The notes under the pieces were generated by a model. That model worked only from the letters and a program-made list of their open reading frames with translations, searched no databases and was not told the origin of the DNA. Both the position numbers and the translations under genes were made by a program. From positions 22,455-86,454 of the forward strand of contig RXJJ01000006.1 of NCBI GenBank assembly GCA_003963145.1: a stretch of DNA of 64,000 nt, given 5' to 3'. This stretch comes from Bradyrhizobiaceae bacterium. GTDB taxonomy: Bacteria > Pseudomonadota > Alphaproteobacteria > Rhizobiales > Xanthobacteraceae. Below are positions 16,843-25,381 of this stretch, piece after piece. Numbering within the stretch: the stretch's first letter is position 1; each line of letters opens with the position of its first letter.

Positions 16843-17181
16843 ATGACCTATGTCGTCACCGAAGCCTGTATCAAGTGTAAATATACCGATTGCGTCTCTG
16901 TGTGCCCGGTAGATTGCTTCTACGAGGGCGAGAACATGCTCGTGATCCATCCCGACGAATGTATCGACTGCGGTGTTTGCGAGCCGGAATGTCCCGCCGA
17001 CGCGATCAGACCTGATACCGATCCGGACGCGAAAAAATGGATCGAGCTGAATGCTCAGTATTCGACTGTTTGGCCCAATATCAGCGAAAAGAAAGACCCA
17101 CTTGCCGGCGCTGAGCAGTTTGAAGATCAGGATGGAAAGTTCGAAAAATACTTTTCCAAGAACGCGGCCGTGCAAACATAA
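16843..17181 (+). CDS. fdxA: 7Fe ferredoxin, FdxA family
   Basis: 112 residues, close to the normal length for FdxA. The N-terminus [20 protein letters not shown] and the second cluster motif [12 protein letters not shown] are family-standard. Cys9, 17 and 50 should hold the [3Fe-4S] cluster and Cys21, 40, 43 and 46 the [4Fe-4S] cluster. A strong ribosome-binding site (GGAGAACGA) precedes it. It lies 71 bp after the HEAT gene and is the probable soluble carrier between ferredoxin-NADP reductase and the AprBA-like pair. A general housekeeping role cannot be excluded because fdxA is common in this family. Confidence 0.92.
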   Translation: MTYVVTEACIKCKYTDCVSVCPVDCFYEGENMLVIHPDECIDCGVCEPECPADAIRPDTDPDAKKWIELNAQYSTVWPNISEKKDPLAGAEQFEDQDGKFEKYFSKNAAVQT

Positions 17182-17374
17182 ATCTTTACAATCAGACCCG
17201 ATGCATTCCGTGCGGTCTGGCGTCCCTCTAAGGCGGAGTGCATTAAATTGCTTCGGTGCAGAGATGTGTCTTAACGGCTTCGCTTGCTGAGGAATTCGAT
17301 TTGTTTCGCTGCATTCTGTGGATGGCATCGGTTTTGCTTTTGCTCTTTCACGACTGGACACCCGAGAGAATGAA

Positions 17375-18721
17375 ATGACAGAGACGATTGATTTGACGAT
17401 GTCCACGCTTCGGAAAATGTATGCGCGCGGAACGAAGCCTGCTGATGTCGTCGCAACGCTCGTCAAGCGCATCAAGCAGGACCAGCATCGTCACGCATGG
17501 ATTTATGTCGAAGACGAGCGTGTCTTGAAAGAGAGATGCGATGAACTCGATCAACGCCTTCAGCGTGGCGACGACCTGCCGTTGTTCGGCATTCCATTCG
17601 GCGTCAAGGACAACATCGATGCCGGGCAGATGCCGACCTCCGCCGCCTGCCCAGAATTTACCTATCGCGCGGAAAAGCCGTCGCGTGCTGTCGAGCTTCT
17701 TGTCGGCAAGGGGGCTATCTGTATCGGCAAAACCAATCTCGATCAGTTTGCGACCGGGCTTTCGGGCGCCAGATCGCCATATGGTGTCTGTGCGTCCGTT
17801 CAAAATGCCGATTACATTTCGGGCGGCTCCAGCTCGGGTTCGGCCGTCGCCGTTGCAGCCGGGCATGTCGCCTTTGCGCTGGGGACCGACACCGGCGGAT
17901 CTGGCCGCATTCCGGCGGGATTCAACGGTATCGTTGGGGTCAAACCGACCTTGGGGAAAGTTTCGCTTCGCGGTGTCGTCCCCAATTGTCTTACGCTTGA
18001 TGTCGTCTCTGTATTTGCGAACAACGTCTCCGACGGCGCCGAAGTGCTTCAGGCGATGAGCGGCTACGACGCCGACGATCCCTATAGCAAGTCGCCACCG
18101 CCGATGCCGGCAGTCGGCACGACGTTTACATTCGGAAGGTTGTCCCGTCGCGATCTTGAGTTCTTCGGCATGGAAGAATGTCGTGCTCTCTATGAGAGTG
18201 CGTGCGACCGACTGGCCGCGATTGGCTGGCGCCCCATGGAGATCGATTTTGCGCCATTCCGCGAGGCGGGGCGGCTGATGTTCGAGGGTCCCTGGATCGC
18301 GGAGCGCAAGTCGGCGTTGCGGGCTTTCGCTTCGGCTCATCCCGGTGCGTTGCTTGATGTCACCCAGCGCGTGTTGAGTGTCGCCGACAGATTTTCAGCG
18401 GTTGATGCTTTTGATGGGATTCATGCGCTTGCTCAACTCAAGCGGAAGACGGAGCAGACCTTTGCCGCGATCGATGTGCTGCTTGTACCGACTGCGCCAC
18501 GTCCCTATCGTGTCGCCGACATGCTTGCCAATCCGATCGAGCTAAACAGTCAGGTGGGTTATTATACTCACTTCGCACACATGCTCGATCTCTGTGCTGT
18601 CGCTGTGCCCAACGGCATGCTGTCGATCGGCGTCCCCATGGGAGTTACATTCCTGGCCCCGGCCTGGCATGACGAACGGGTCGCCGCACTTGCCAACCAA
18701 TTCGAACAAAGCGAAGCGTGA
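17375..18721 (+). CDS. Amidase-signature hydrolase, AtzF/allophanate-hydrolase-like N-domain
   Basis: 448 residues of the amidase signature family. The Lys-Ser-Ser triad is visible: Lys in [12 protein letters not shown], Ser in [14 protein letters not shown] and the nucleophile in [13 protein letters not shown]. The sequence runs closest to allophanate hydrolase amidase domains (AtzF), which release ammonia from allophanate, but the C-terminal domain of full-length AtzF is missing and no urea carboxylase or cyanuric-acid gene is near. Other amides are therefore equally possible. The ATG at 17375 follows GAGAGAATGA; an earlier in-frame ATG at 17318 has no good ribosome site. It may process the nitrogen part of the compound imported by the cluster. 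Confidence 0.83.
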   Translation: MTETIDLTMSTLRKMYARGTKPADVVATLVKRIKQDQHRHAWIYVEDERVLKERCDELDQRLQRGDDLPLFGIPFGVKDNIDAGQMPTSAACPEFTYRAEKPSRAVELLVGKGAICIGKTNLDQFATGLSGARSPYGVCASVQNADYISGGSSSGSAVAVAAGHVAFALGTDTGGSGRIPAGFNGIVGVKPTLGKVSLRGVVPNCLTLDVVSVFANNVSDGAEVLQAMSGYDADDPYSKSPPPMPAVGTTFTFGRLSRRDLEFFGMEECRALYESACDRLAAIGWRPMEIDFAPFREAGRLMFEGPWIAERKSALRAFASAHPGALLDVTQRVLSVADRFSAVDAFDGIHALAQLKRKTEQTFAAIDVLLVPTAPRPYRVADMLANPIELNSQVGYYTHFAHMLDLCAVAVPNGMLSIGVPMGVTFLAPAWHDERVAALANQFEQSEA

Positions 18722-18779
18722 GAAACTCGAGGGCCTATAGGATCGCACCGGATGTCTGCGGACCTATACGGCTGGAAGG

Positions 18780-19235
18780 TCAGACGTCCTTCCGTTCGGA
18801 AAATGTGGCCGCCTGTCCGTGCAATCGGCCTTCGCCGTCGATCAGCTGCCAGACGGTGGCCTTACCGATCCAGAAGCGGCGGCCCGATTTAGAAATGCGC
18901 ACGCCTTTGTAATCGGCAATGAAGCCGTCACGCGCGACAGCATCGAGGAGCCGCTGACGTTCAGCGCGTTCGGGCGCTTCGGCTGAAAGCCGTGACGGCA
19001 TGCCGATGAATTCGTCCCATGAGTAGCCGAAGCAGGCCTGTGCGGCCCGGTTGGCGTAGATAAAGCATGGGTCAGGACTGCGCTCATGCGCGAGCACCAC
19101 ATAAGGCGCGTCGCGATAAAGCCAGCGTGGCCCCTGCGCTGCACCGGCGAGCGGTTTGCCGGTTAACCGCTTAAAGCTGCCCGTGATCAGCTCGAATAGC
19201 TCTTCATCGTCGGCTTTTGTCTCTGGCCTGGTCAT
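18780..19235 (-). CDS. MEKHLA (PAS-like) domain protein
   Basis: 151 residues forming a single MEKHLA/PAS-type sensory domain: APYVVLAHERSPDPCFIYAN, then CFGYSWDEFIGMPSRLSAE. No output domain is attached. Small MEKHLA proteins occur as stand-alone cytoplasmic sensors of unknown ligand. It is encoded opposite to the amidase (59 bp tail-to-tail) and divergent from D-tartrate dehydratase. Confidence 0.8.
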   Translation of the reverse strand: MTRPETKADDEELFELITGSFKRLTGKPLAGAAQGPRWLYRDAPYVVLAHERSPDPCFIYANRAAQACFGYSWDEFIGMPSRLSAEAPERAERQRLLDAVARDGFIADYKGVRISKSGRRFWIGKATVWQLIDGEGRLHGQAATFSERKDV

Positions 19236-19421
19236 GAGCGCTCTCGCTGGGATGCATCCAGCGGTACCGTGTCCTCGGGCGAGGAAAAAGCTGCGGCATA
19301 AGCACTCATGCCTGCATGAACCAAAATTTGCATTTTACGGGATTGCACAACGTGCCCTCATCTGTAGATTGCGCGCGATTTCAGGCCAGCCACTGGCTCC
19401 CCGTCATACATGGAAAACAGC

Positions 19422-20591
19422 ATGAGTGTCCGCATCGTCGATGTGCGCGAGGTCACCAAGCCGATCTCGTCGCCGATCCGAAACGCCTATATCGATTTCA
19501 CCAAGATGACCTCGAGCCTTGTCGCTGTGGTCACGGATGTGAAGCGCGATGGCAAGACGGTGGTGGGATACGGTTTCAATTCCAACGGCCGCTACGGCCA
19601 GGGCGGCCTGATCCGCGAGCGTTTCGCTAATCGTATTCTGGAAGCCGATCCGAAGACTCTGCTTGACGCGACAGGTGGCAACATCGATCCGGACAAGGTC
19701 TGGAATACGATGATGATGAACGAAAAGCCGGGCGGTCATGGTGAACGCTCGGTCGCGGTCGGTACCATCGATATGGCGGTTTGGGATGCGGTGGCGAAGA
19801 TCGCCGGTAAACCGCTGTTCCGCCTGCTCGCCGAACGTCACAAGCGCGAGGCCAATCCGCGCGTATTTGTTTATGCGGCGGGCGGCTATTACTATCCGGG
19901 CAAGGACAATTCGGCACTGTGTGCGGAGATGCGCGGTTATCTCGATCGCGGATATAATGTCGTGAAAATGAAGATCGGCGGCGCGCCGATCGAGGAGGAC
20001 CGCCAGCGCATCGAGGCAGTCCTCAAGGAGATCGGCCATCAGGCGCAGCTCGCAGTGGACGCCAATGGCCGCTTCGATCTTGAGACCGCGATCGCCTATG
20101 CCAAGATGCTGCGCGACTATCCGCTATTCTGGTATGAGGAGGCGGGCGATCCGCTCGATTATTCGCTGCAGGCGGCGCTTGCCGAGTTCTATCCGAACCC
20201 GATGGCGACCGGCGAAAACCTGTTCAGTCATCAGGATGCGCGCAACCTCATCAAATATGGCGGCATGCGGCCCGACCGCGACTGGCTGCAATTCGATTGC
20301 GCGCTGTCATACGGACTTTGCGAATATCAGCGCACGCTTGAAGTCCTGAAAGCCCATGGCTGGTCACCGAGCCGCTGCGTCCCGCATGGTGGTCATCAGA
20401 TGTCGCTGAATATCGCGGCGGGTCTTGGGCTTGGCGGCAATGAAAGCTATCCCGATCTATTCCAGCCCTATGGCGGCTTTCCCGACGGCGTGAGGGTCGA
20501 GAACGGCCACATCACCATGCCGGACCTGCCGGGCATCGGTTTTGAAGGCAAGTCCGATCTCTACAAGGAGATGAAGGCTCTGGCGTCTTAG
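19422..20591 (+). CDS. tarD: D(-)-tartrate dehydratase (enolase superfamily)
   Basis: 389 residues, which dehydrates D-tartrate to oxaloacetate in a magnesium-dependent reaction. From the ATG at 19422 the catalytic residues fall at the same numbers as in the characterised Bradyrhizobium enzyme: Lys184 (KMK motif), metal ligands Asp213, Glu239 and Glu265, and His322 in PHGGH. The end signature PDLFQPYGGFPDG is also present. This agreement supports both start choice and function; an ATG at 19410 would add four residues. No tartrate transporter sits beside it, so it stands as an orphan next to the AprBA-like cluster. Confidence 0.94.
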   Translation: MSVRIVDVREVTKPISSPIRNAYIDFTKMTSSLVAVVTDVKRDGKTVVGYGFNSNGRYGQGGLIRERFANRILEADPKTLLDATGGNIDPDKVWNTMMMNEKPGGHGERSVAVGTIDMAVWDAVAKIAGKPLFRLLAERHKREANPRVFVYAAGGYYYPGKDNSALCAEMRGYLDRGYNVVKMKIGGAPIEEDRQRIEAVLKEIGHQAQLAVDANGRFDLETAIAYAKMLRDYPLFWYEEAGDPLDYSLQAALAEFYPNPMATGENLFSHQDARNLIKYGGMRPDRDWLQFDCALSYGLCEYQRTLEVLKAHGWSPSRCVPHGGHQMSLNIAAGLGLGGNESYPDLFQPYGGFPDGVRVENGHITMPDLPGIGFEGKSDLYKEMKALAS

Positions 20592-20624
20592 GCTGTCTTC
20601 CTGAAAGCGAGAGTCCGGGCACTC

Positions 20625-20641
20625 TTTAAAACCGTTCTAAT
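20625..20641. promoter_or_regulatory. Candidate iron control element (Irr box) upstream of feoAB
   Basis: TTTAAAA-CCG-TTCTAAT, a 7-3-7 inverted repeat one mismatch per arm away from the Irr motif TTTAGAA-N3-TTCTAAA known in rhizobia. It lies about 60 bp before feoA, where iron-dependent control is expected. Confidence 0.6.
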
Positions 20642-20701
20642 CTTAGGCGGATCAAGCTTCATTGACTTGATCGCTGGCCCTTGGCGGTCCAGTTGATACA
20701 A

Positions 20702-21040
20702 ATGGGACATGGCCGCAACAAAGCCGATAGAGACGTGAAGCTGGGCGGGTCGCCAGCCGATTCTGCGAATCGCACCCTGCCGCTGGGAATGGCGCAGCGC
20801 GGCTATCGCGGATCGATCGAAGCCATTGCCGTGGAGGCGGATCATAACGGCGTTGCGGCTTCTGAAATCGAGCGCCGTTTGCTTGAACTGGGTTTTGTCG
20901 AGGGCGCCACGGTCGAGGTTTTGCATGAAGGCCCGGTGGGGCGCGACCCGATTGCTGTTCGGGTCAATAACACAACGATTGCGCTGCGCCGCCGTGAAGC
21001 CATGGCCGTCTTCGTAACGTCCATCTTTTTGGCCGCCTGA
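20702..21040 (+). CDS. feoA: Ferrous iron transport protein A
   Basis: SH3-like FeoA protein that assists FeoB. The core is [14 protein letters not shown], then [20 protein letters not shown], then [21 protein letters not shown]. From 20702 it has 112 residues, with an N-terminal extension of about 30 residues not typical of the family; the ATG at 20789, preceded by GGGA, would give the usual size of about 83 residues and is a good alternative. It lies 11 bp before feoB and behind the candidate Irr box. Confidence 0.9.
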   Translation: MGHGRNKADRDVKLGGSPADSANRTLPLGMAQRGYRGSIEAIAVEADHNGVAASEIERRLLELGFVEGATVEVLHEGPVGRDPIAVRVNNTTIALRRREAMAVFVTSIFLAA

Positions 21041-21051
21041 TCGGAAACGGC

Positions 21052-22929
21052 ATGAATATCGCAGTCAGGGCCTGGCGTTTCGCTCTTGTCGGCACTCCCA
21101 ACAGCGGCAAGACCGCTTTGTTCAATGCTCTGACGGGCAGCCGTCAGAAGGTTGCGAACTATCCGGGCGTGACCGTCGAACGCAAGACCGGCTCCTTTCA
21201 AACACTTTCCGGTCATCGCATCGATCTGGTCGATCTTCCTGGCACTTATTCCCTGCGCGGCCGCAGCCCAGATGAGGAAATCACCCGCGATGTTGTGCTT
21301 GGCCGGCTTGCCAGCGAGCGGGCTCCGGATCTTCTGCTCTGCGTCGCAGATGCCACCAATCTGCGTGTGGCCCTGCGTCTGGTGATCGAATTGAAGCAGA
21401 CCGGCCGGCCGATGCTGCTGATCCTCAATATGATCGACATCGCGCGGCACCGGGGAATCGATATCGATCTCGACAGGCTCTCGTCCGAGCTTGGCATTCC
21501 GGTGGTGACGTCGACCGCCGTTCGTCGCAACGGCACGGAAGATTTGCTGCGCAGGATCGATGAGATGGCGGCAGGCACGGCGGGACAAGTTGCCGACAGC
21601 ACCTGGATGTCGCCGAGCACCTCCGATTTGCGTGCCGCGCAACGGGAAGCGGATCGCGTCATCAAGGCCGCGGTCAGCGAACCCGCGCGGCCCGACACAT
21701 TTACCGGCCGCGTCGATTCCGTTTTGTTGCATCCGGTCTGGGGCTTGCTGATTCTTCTCGCGGTCCTGTTTGTCATGTTTCAGGCTGTCTTCGCTTGGGC
21801 TCAGCCGGTGATGGATTTGATTTCATCCGGCTTCGATGCGCTCGGCGCAAGCGTTCATGAGGTATTGCCCGAGGGGCTGCTTCAGAGTTTCATCCAGAAC
21901 GGCGTGATTTCCGGCGTCGGCAGCGTGCTGGTGTTCCTGCCGCAGATCATCATCATCTTCCTTTTCATTTTGCTGCTGGAAGATGTGGGTTACATGGCGC
22001 GCGCGGCGTTTTTGATGGACCGCATTATGGGCGGCGCCGGACTTCACGGCCGCGCGTTCATTCCGCTGTTGTCGAGCTTCGCCTGCGCCATTCCGGGTAT
22101 CATGGCGACGCGCGTGATCGACAACAGGCGCGACAGGCTGACGACGATCCTGGTTGCGCCCCTGATGACATGTTCGGCACGTATCCCCGTTTATACCTTG
22201 ATCATCTCGGCCTTCGTGCCCGACCGGCAGGTTTGGGGCTATGTCGGATTGCAGGGTCTCGTGATGTTCGGGCTCTATACGATCGGCATTTTCAGCGCGC
22301 TGGCGGTGTCGTTCGTCGCCAACCATTTCTTTTGGCGCGCGAGCGCGACGCCGCCTTTCATGCTCGAACTGCCGGACTACAAGCTGCCGCGGCTGCGCAG
22401 TGTTGTCATGGCGCTGTACCAGCGCGTGAAAGCCTTTCTCTATCGTGCCGGCACCACGATCTTTTCGATGATGGTGCTGATCTGGTTTTTGGCGTCTTTT
22501 CCAAGGCCGCCGCTTGGCGCGACCGAACCCGCGATTAACTACAGCCTCGCCGCGATGATCGGCCGCTGGATTGAGCCGGTGCTGGCGCCCGTCGGCTTCA
22601 ACTGGCAGATCAGCGTGGCGCTGATTCCCGGCATGGCCGCGCGCGAGGTCGCGGTGGCTTCGCTCGGGACCGTCTATGCCATCGCCGGCGGGGAGGACGC
22701 CGCGTCGCAGATCGGCCAGAAGCTTGCGAGTGAATGGAGTCTGGCGACGGCGCTGGCGCTGCTTGCCTGGTATATCTTTGCGCCGCAATGCGCCTCGACG
22801 CTCGCCGTGATCCGCCGCGAGACCGGCGGATGGCGATGGATGTTCATCACCTTCGCTTACATGCTGGCGCTCGCTTATCTTGCCGCCTTCATCACTTATC
22901 GTGCGGCGGTCGCATTCGGCTTGGGCTAG
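21052..22929 (+). CDS. feoB: Ferrous iron permease FeoB
   Basis: 625-residue Fe(II) transporter. The cytoplasmic N-terminal G domain has G1 GTPNSGKT, G2 region NYPGVTVERKTG and G3 DLPGTYSL; the membrane part contains the Gate and FeoB-C segments, with FACAIPGIMATRVIDNRRDR and MTCSARIPVYTLI as core motifs. It is somewhat short for the family (often 700 or more), mainly in the helical linker and C-terminus. Its stop TAG shares the CTAG tetranucleotide with the stop of the convergent VOC gene. Confidence 0.95.
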   Translation: MNIAVRAWRFALVGTPNSGKTALFNALTGSRQKVANYPGVTVERKTGSFQTLSGHRIDLVDLPGTYSLRGRSPDEEITRDVVLGRLASERAPDLLLCVADATNLRVALRLVIELKQTGRPMLLILNMIDIARHRGIDIDLDRLSSELGIPVVTSTAVRRNGTEDLLRRIDEMAAGTAGQVADSTWMSPSTSDLRAAQREADRVIKAAVSEPARPDTFTGRVDSVLLHPVWGLLILLAVLFVMFQAVFAWAQPVMDLISSGFDALGASVHEVLPEGLLQSFIQNGVISGVGSVLVFLPQIIIIFLFILLLEDVGYMARAAFLMDRIMGGAGLHGRAFIPLLSSFACAIPGIMATRVIDNRRDRLTTILVAPLMTCSARIPVYTLIISAFVPDRQVWGYVGLQGLVMFGLYTIGIFSALAVSFVANHFFWRASATPPFMLELPDYKLPRLRSVVMALYQRVKAFLYRAGTTIFSMMVLIWFLASFPRPPLGATEPAINYSLAAMIGRWIEPVLAPVGFNWQISVALIPGMAAREVAVASLGTVYAIAGGEDAASQIGQKLASEWSLATALALLAWYIFAPQCASTLAVIRRETGGWRWMFITFAYMLALAYLAAFITYRAAVAFGLG

Positions 22930-23429
22930 GTTTTACTCGCGCGCAGCAGGTCGTCGAGGTCGAGCCGGCGGGTGAACATCGCTAGCGAGCCGTCTGCATT
23001 GCGCGGCCATTCGGCTTGCGGCCGGTCGCGATACAATTCGACCCCGTTCTCGTCAGGGTCGCGCAGATAGAGTGCTTCGCTGACGCCGTGATCGCTCGCG
23101 CCGTCGAGGGGAATTTTTGCCTCGATCAGGCGATGCAATGCGTCGGCGAGATCCGCGCGCGTCGGATAAAGAATCGCGGTGTGAAACAGGCCGGTAGTGC
23201 CGGGCGCGGGCGGATGGCCGCCTTTGCTGTGCCAGGTATTCAGTCCGATGTGATGATGATAACCACCGGCGGAAATGAAGGCGGCCTGGTCGCCATATTG
23301 CTGCACCAGCTCGAAGCCGAGCACGCCGACATAAAACCCGAGCGCGCGGTCAAGATCGGCCACCTTTAAATGAACGTGGCCGATCCGTGTGCCTGCGGCG
23401 ATGGGACGATGTGGAAGTGCCCCGCTCAC
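22926..23429 (-). CDS. VOC-family (glyoxalase/extradiol dioxygenase-like) protein
   Basis: About 167 residues with two paired beta-alpha-beta-beta-beta modules. IGHVHLKVADLDRALGFYV is the usual VOC opening, and the C-terminus DPDENGVELYRDRPQAEWP resembles catechol-2,3-dioxygenase-like proteins (CatE/YfiE type). Substrate unknown. I place the start at the GTG at 23429, just after the stop of the upstream gene and a GAGAGA element; an ATG at 23480 would overlap that gene by 43 bp and lacks a ribosome site. It is tail-to-tail with feoB. Confidence 0.82.
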   Translation of the reverse strand: MSGALPHRPIAAGTRIGHVHLKVADLDRALGFYVGVLGFELVQQYGDQAAFISAGGYHHHIGLNTWHSKGGHPPAPGTTGLFHTAILYPTRADLADALHRLIEAKIPLDGASDHGVSEALYLRDPDENGVELYRDRPQAEWPRNADGSLAMFTRRLDLDDLLRASKT

Positions 23430-23437
23430 ATTCTCTC

Positions 23438-24484
23438 TCAGCGGATCGGTGGCGCGTATTGAATGCCGCCAGCGTTCCATAATTGGTTCAGGCCGCGCGG
23501 AATTTTCAGCGGCGAGTCGATGCCGACATTGCGGTCATAAATTTCGCCGTAATTTCCGACATGCCGGATGATGCGCGCGGCCCAGTCCTTGGTGAGGTCC
23601 ATTTCCTCGCCATAGGCGCCTTCGGTGCCGACGAGCCGCATCACATCAGGCTTCTTCGATTTCAGCGCTTCGTCGATATTTTTCGAGGTCACGCCAAGCT
23701 CCTCGGCGTTCAGCATGGCATAGACCGTCCATTTGACGATCAGCAGCCATTCGTCGTCGCGCTGGCGGACGACAGGTGCAAGCGGCTCTTTCGAGATGAT
23801 GTCGGCCAGGATGACGTGGTCGCCGGGATTGGCGAACCTGCGGCGAAAGGCATAAAGCTGCGAAGTATCGGTGGTCAGCACGTCGCACTGGCCCGACTCA
23901 TAAGCCTTCAGCAGATCGTCGAGCTTGGCGAATTTCATTTCTGTGTAGGTCATGTTGTTGACCTTGAAATAATCCGCCAGATTGTACTGCGTCGTGGTCT
24001 GGTCCTGCACGCAGATCTTGCTGCCGCTGAGTTCGAGAGCGGAATCGACGTTGCGGTCCTTGCGGACCATGAAGCCTTCGCCGTCATAGTAAGAGACAGC
24101 GGCGAAGTTCAGCCCGTATTCGGTTTCGCGCGACATGCTCCATGTCGTGTTGCGCGACAGGATATCCACCTTGCGATCTCGCAGGGCTTTCAGCCGTTCG
24201 TCGCTGTCGAGCGGAACGAACTTGACCTTGGTCGGATCGTCGAAGATCGCGGCGGCGACGGCGCGGCAGATATCGACATCGAAGCCGGCCCAGTTGCCCT
24301 TCTCGTCCTGCTTGGCGAAGCCGGGCAGGCCGGTATTGACGCCGCACAGAACCGCGTCGCGGCGGATCGTGCGTTTCAGCGTTTGGGTATCGTAGCGCTC
24401 ATAGGCAATCGCTGCCGCTGCGACAGCGAGAGCGACGATGAGTCCGAGAAAAAGGCCAGTGCGGAAGGTGCGCGGAAAGCTCAT
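23438..24484 (-). CDS. General L-amino-acid ABC transporter substrate-binding protein (AapJ/BztA type)
   Basis: 348-residue periplasmic binding protein with an N-terminal membrane anchor or signal (FRTGLFLGLIVALAVAAAA). The motifs LCGVNTGLPGFAKQDEKGNW and DILSRNTTWSMSRETEYGLN are specific to the AapJ/BztA group of broad L-amino-acid importers. No permease or ATPase genes accompany it, so it is an orphan that may serve a transporter encoded elsewhere. It precedes the VOC gene on the same strand. Confidence 0.9.
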   Translation of the reverse strand: MSFPRTFRTGLFLGLIVALAVAAAAIAYERYDTQTLKRTIRRDAVLCGVNTGLPGFAKQDEKGNWAGFDVDICRAVAAAIFDDPTKVKFVPLDSDERLKALRDRKVDILSRNTTWSMSRETEYGLNFAAVSYYDGEGFMVRKDRNVDSALELSGSKICVQDQTTTQYNLADYFKVNNMTYTEMKFAKLDDLLKAYESGQCDVLTTDTSQLYAFRRRFANPGDHVILADIISKEPLAPVVRQRDDEWLLIVKWTVYAMLNAEELGVTSKNIDEALKSKKPDVMRLVGTEGAYGEEMDLTKDWAARIIRHVGNYGEIYDRNVGIDSPLKIPRGLNQLWNAGGIQYAPPIR

Positions 24485-24559
24485 GGAAGCGTCTCGCTCA
24501 TGAAATGGATTATCAAAAGGATCGGCGGCCGGAACGGCCGCCGCTTGACGGCGAACGCC

Positions 24560-25156
24560 TCAGATTTCCGGCTTCTGACGGATAATCACCTTCGTGCCGA
24601 CTGGCACGCGATCGTAGAGATCGGTGACATCCGCGTTGACGAGCCGGAAGCAGCCGGAGGAAACCGCTGTGCCGATGGTTTGCGGCTGGTTGGTGCCGTG
24701 AATGCGGTAGACGGTGGCGCCGAGATAAAGGGCGCGCGCGCCCATCGGATTACCGGGGCCGCCCGCCATGAAACGCGGCAGATAGGGCTGGCGTTCGATC
24801 ATTTCCGGCGGCGGGGTCCAGTCGGGCCATTCCTGCTTGCGTGAAATCTTCTGCAGTCCCTGCCACTGGAAGCCCTCGCGGCCGACACCGATGCCATAAC
24901 GCAATGCGCGGCCATCGCCCTGCACCAGATACAGGAAACGCTCGGAGGTGCTGATGATGATCGTGCCGGGTGCCTCGTTGGTGCGATAAAGCACGACCGT
25001 CCGCTTGAATTCCGGCGCCAGCTGTTCTTCGGCCGCGCTCGGAATGTAGCCGGGCTGATCGCCATCATTGGTGTTGTAGCCCTGTGCGAAAGCGGACGGG
25101 GCGAGCAGCATCGTCACAATGGCGAATAACGGCGGAAGAACCCGGATTTTAGTCAT
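24560..25156 (-). CDS. L,D-transpeptidase (YkuD family)
   Basis: 198-residue exported protein with signal peptide (VLPPLFAIVTMLLAPSAFA) and a YkuD catalytic domain in the C-terminal two thirds. Active-site motif YRIHGTNQPQ then SSGCFRLVNADV, with the nucleophilic Cys in SGC. It makes 3-3 peptidoglycan cross-links or attaches proteins to peptidoglycan in the periplasm. I chose the ATG at 25156 because the signal peptide starts there; an in-frame ATG at 25213 would add an untypical 19 residues. Confidence 0.9.
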   Translation of the reverse strand: MTKIRVLPPLFAIVTMLLAPSAFAQGYNTNDGDQPGYIPSAAEEQLAPEFKRTVVLYRTNEAPGTIIISTSERFLYLVQGDGRALRYGIGVGREGFQWQGLQKISRKQEWPDWTPPPEMIERQPYLPRFMAGGPGNPMGARALYLGATVYRIHGTNQPQTIGTAVSSGCFRLVNADVTDLYDRVPVGTKVIIRQKPEI

Positions 25157-25381
25157 GTTACGTCCCGTGTTGGTTGCAGCTTCCATCAAATCCCACCTGC
25201 GCAGCGCTGGCAAGCTTCAGGAAGCAATTGCCGAGGATCGTGAGCAAGTCCCGTTAAGAAAATATGTCAAATCAAACAAAAGATTAGGACGAAGCGGGGC
25301 TAGCTCAGGCCGGCGCGTGCAGCATTTGTAATGTTGCCGATCCGCGCATCGCTTCGATCGGAAGATTCGAATGCTGTGCGA

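Noticed and set aside
13792..17181. Dissimilatory adenylylsulfate reductase (aprBA) of sulfate reduction or sulfur oxidation
   Set aside because: The beta-like subunit lacks the C-terminal tail of AprB, and sat, aprM, qmo, dsr and sox genes are absent; only superfamily membership is supported.
17192..17218. Hairpin CAGACC/GGTCTG after fdxA as a terminator
   Set aside because: A 6-bp stem with a long loop and no U tract; too weak to call.
21823..22788. 321-codon open frame antisense to feoB
   Set aside because: Arg/His-rich composition typical of a shadow frame; feoB is unambiguous.
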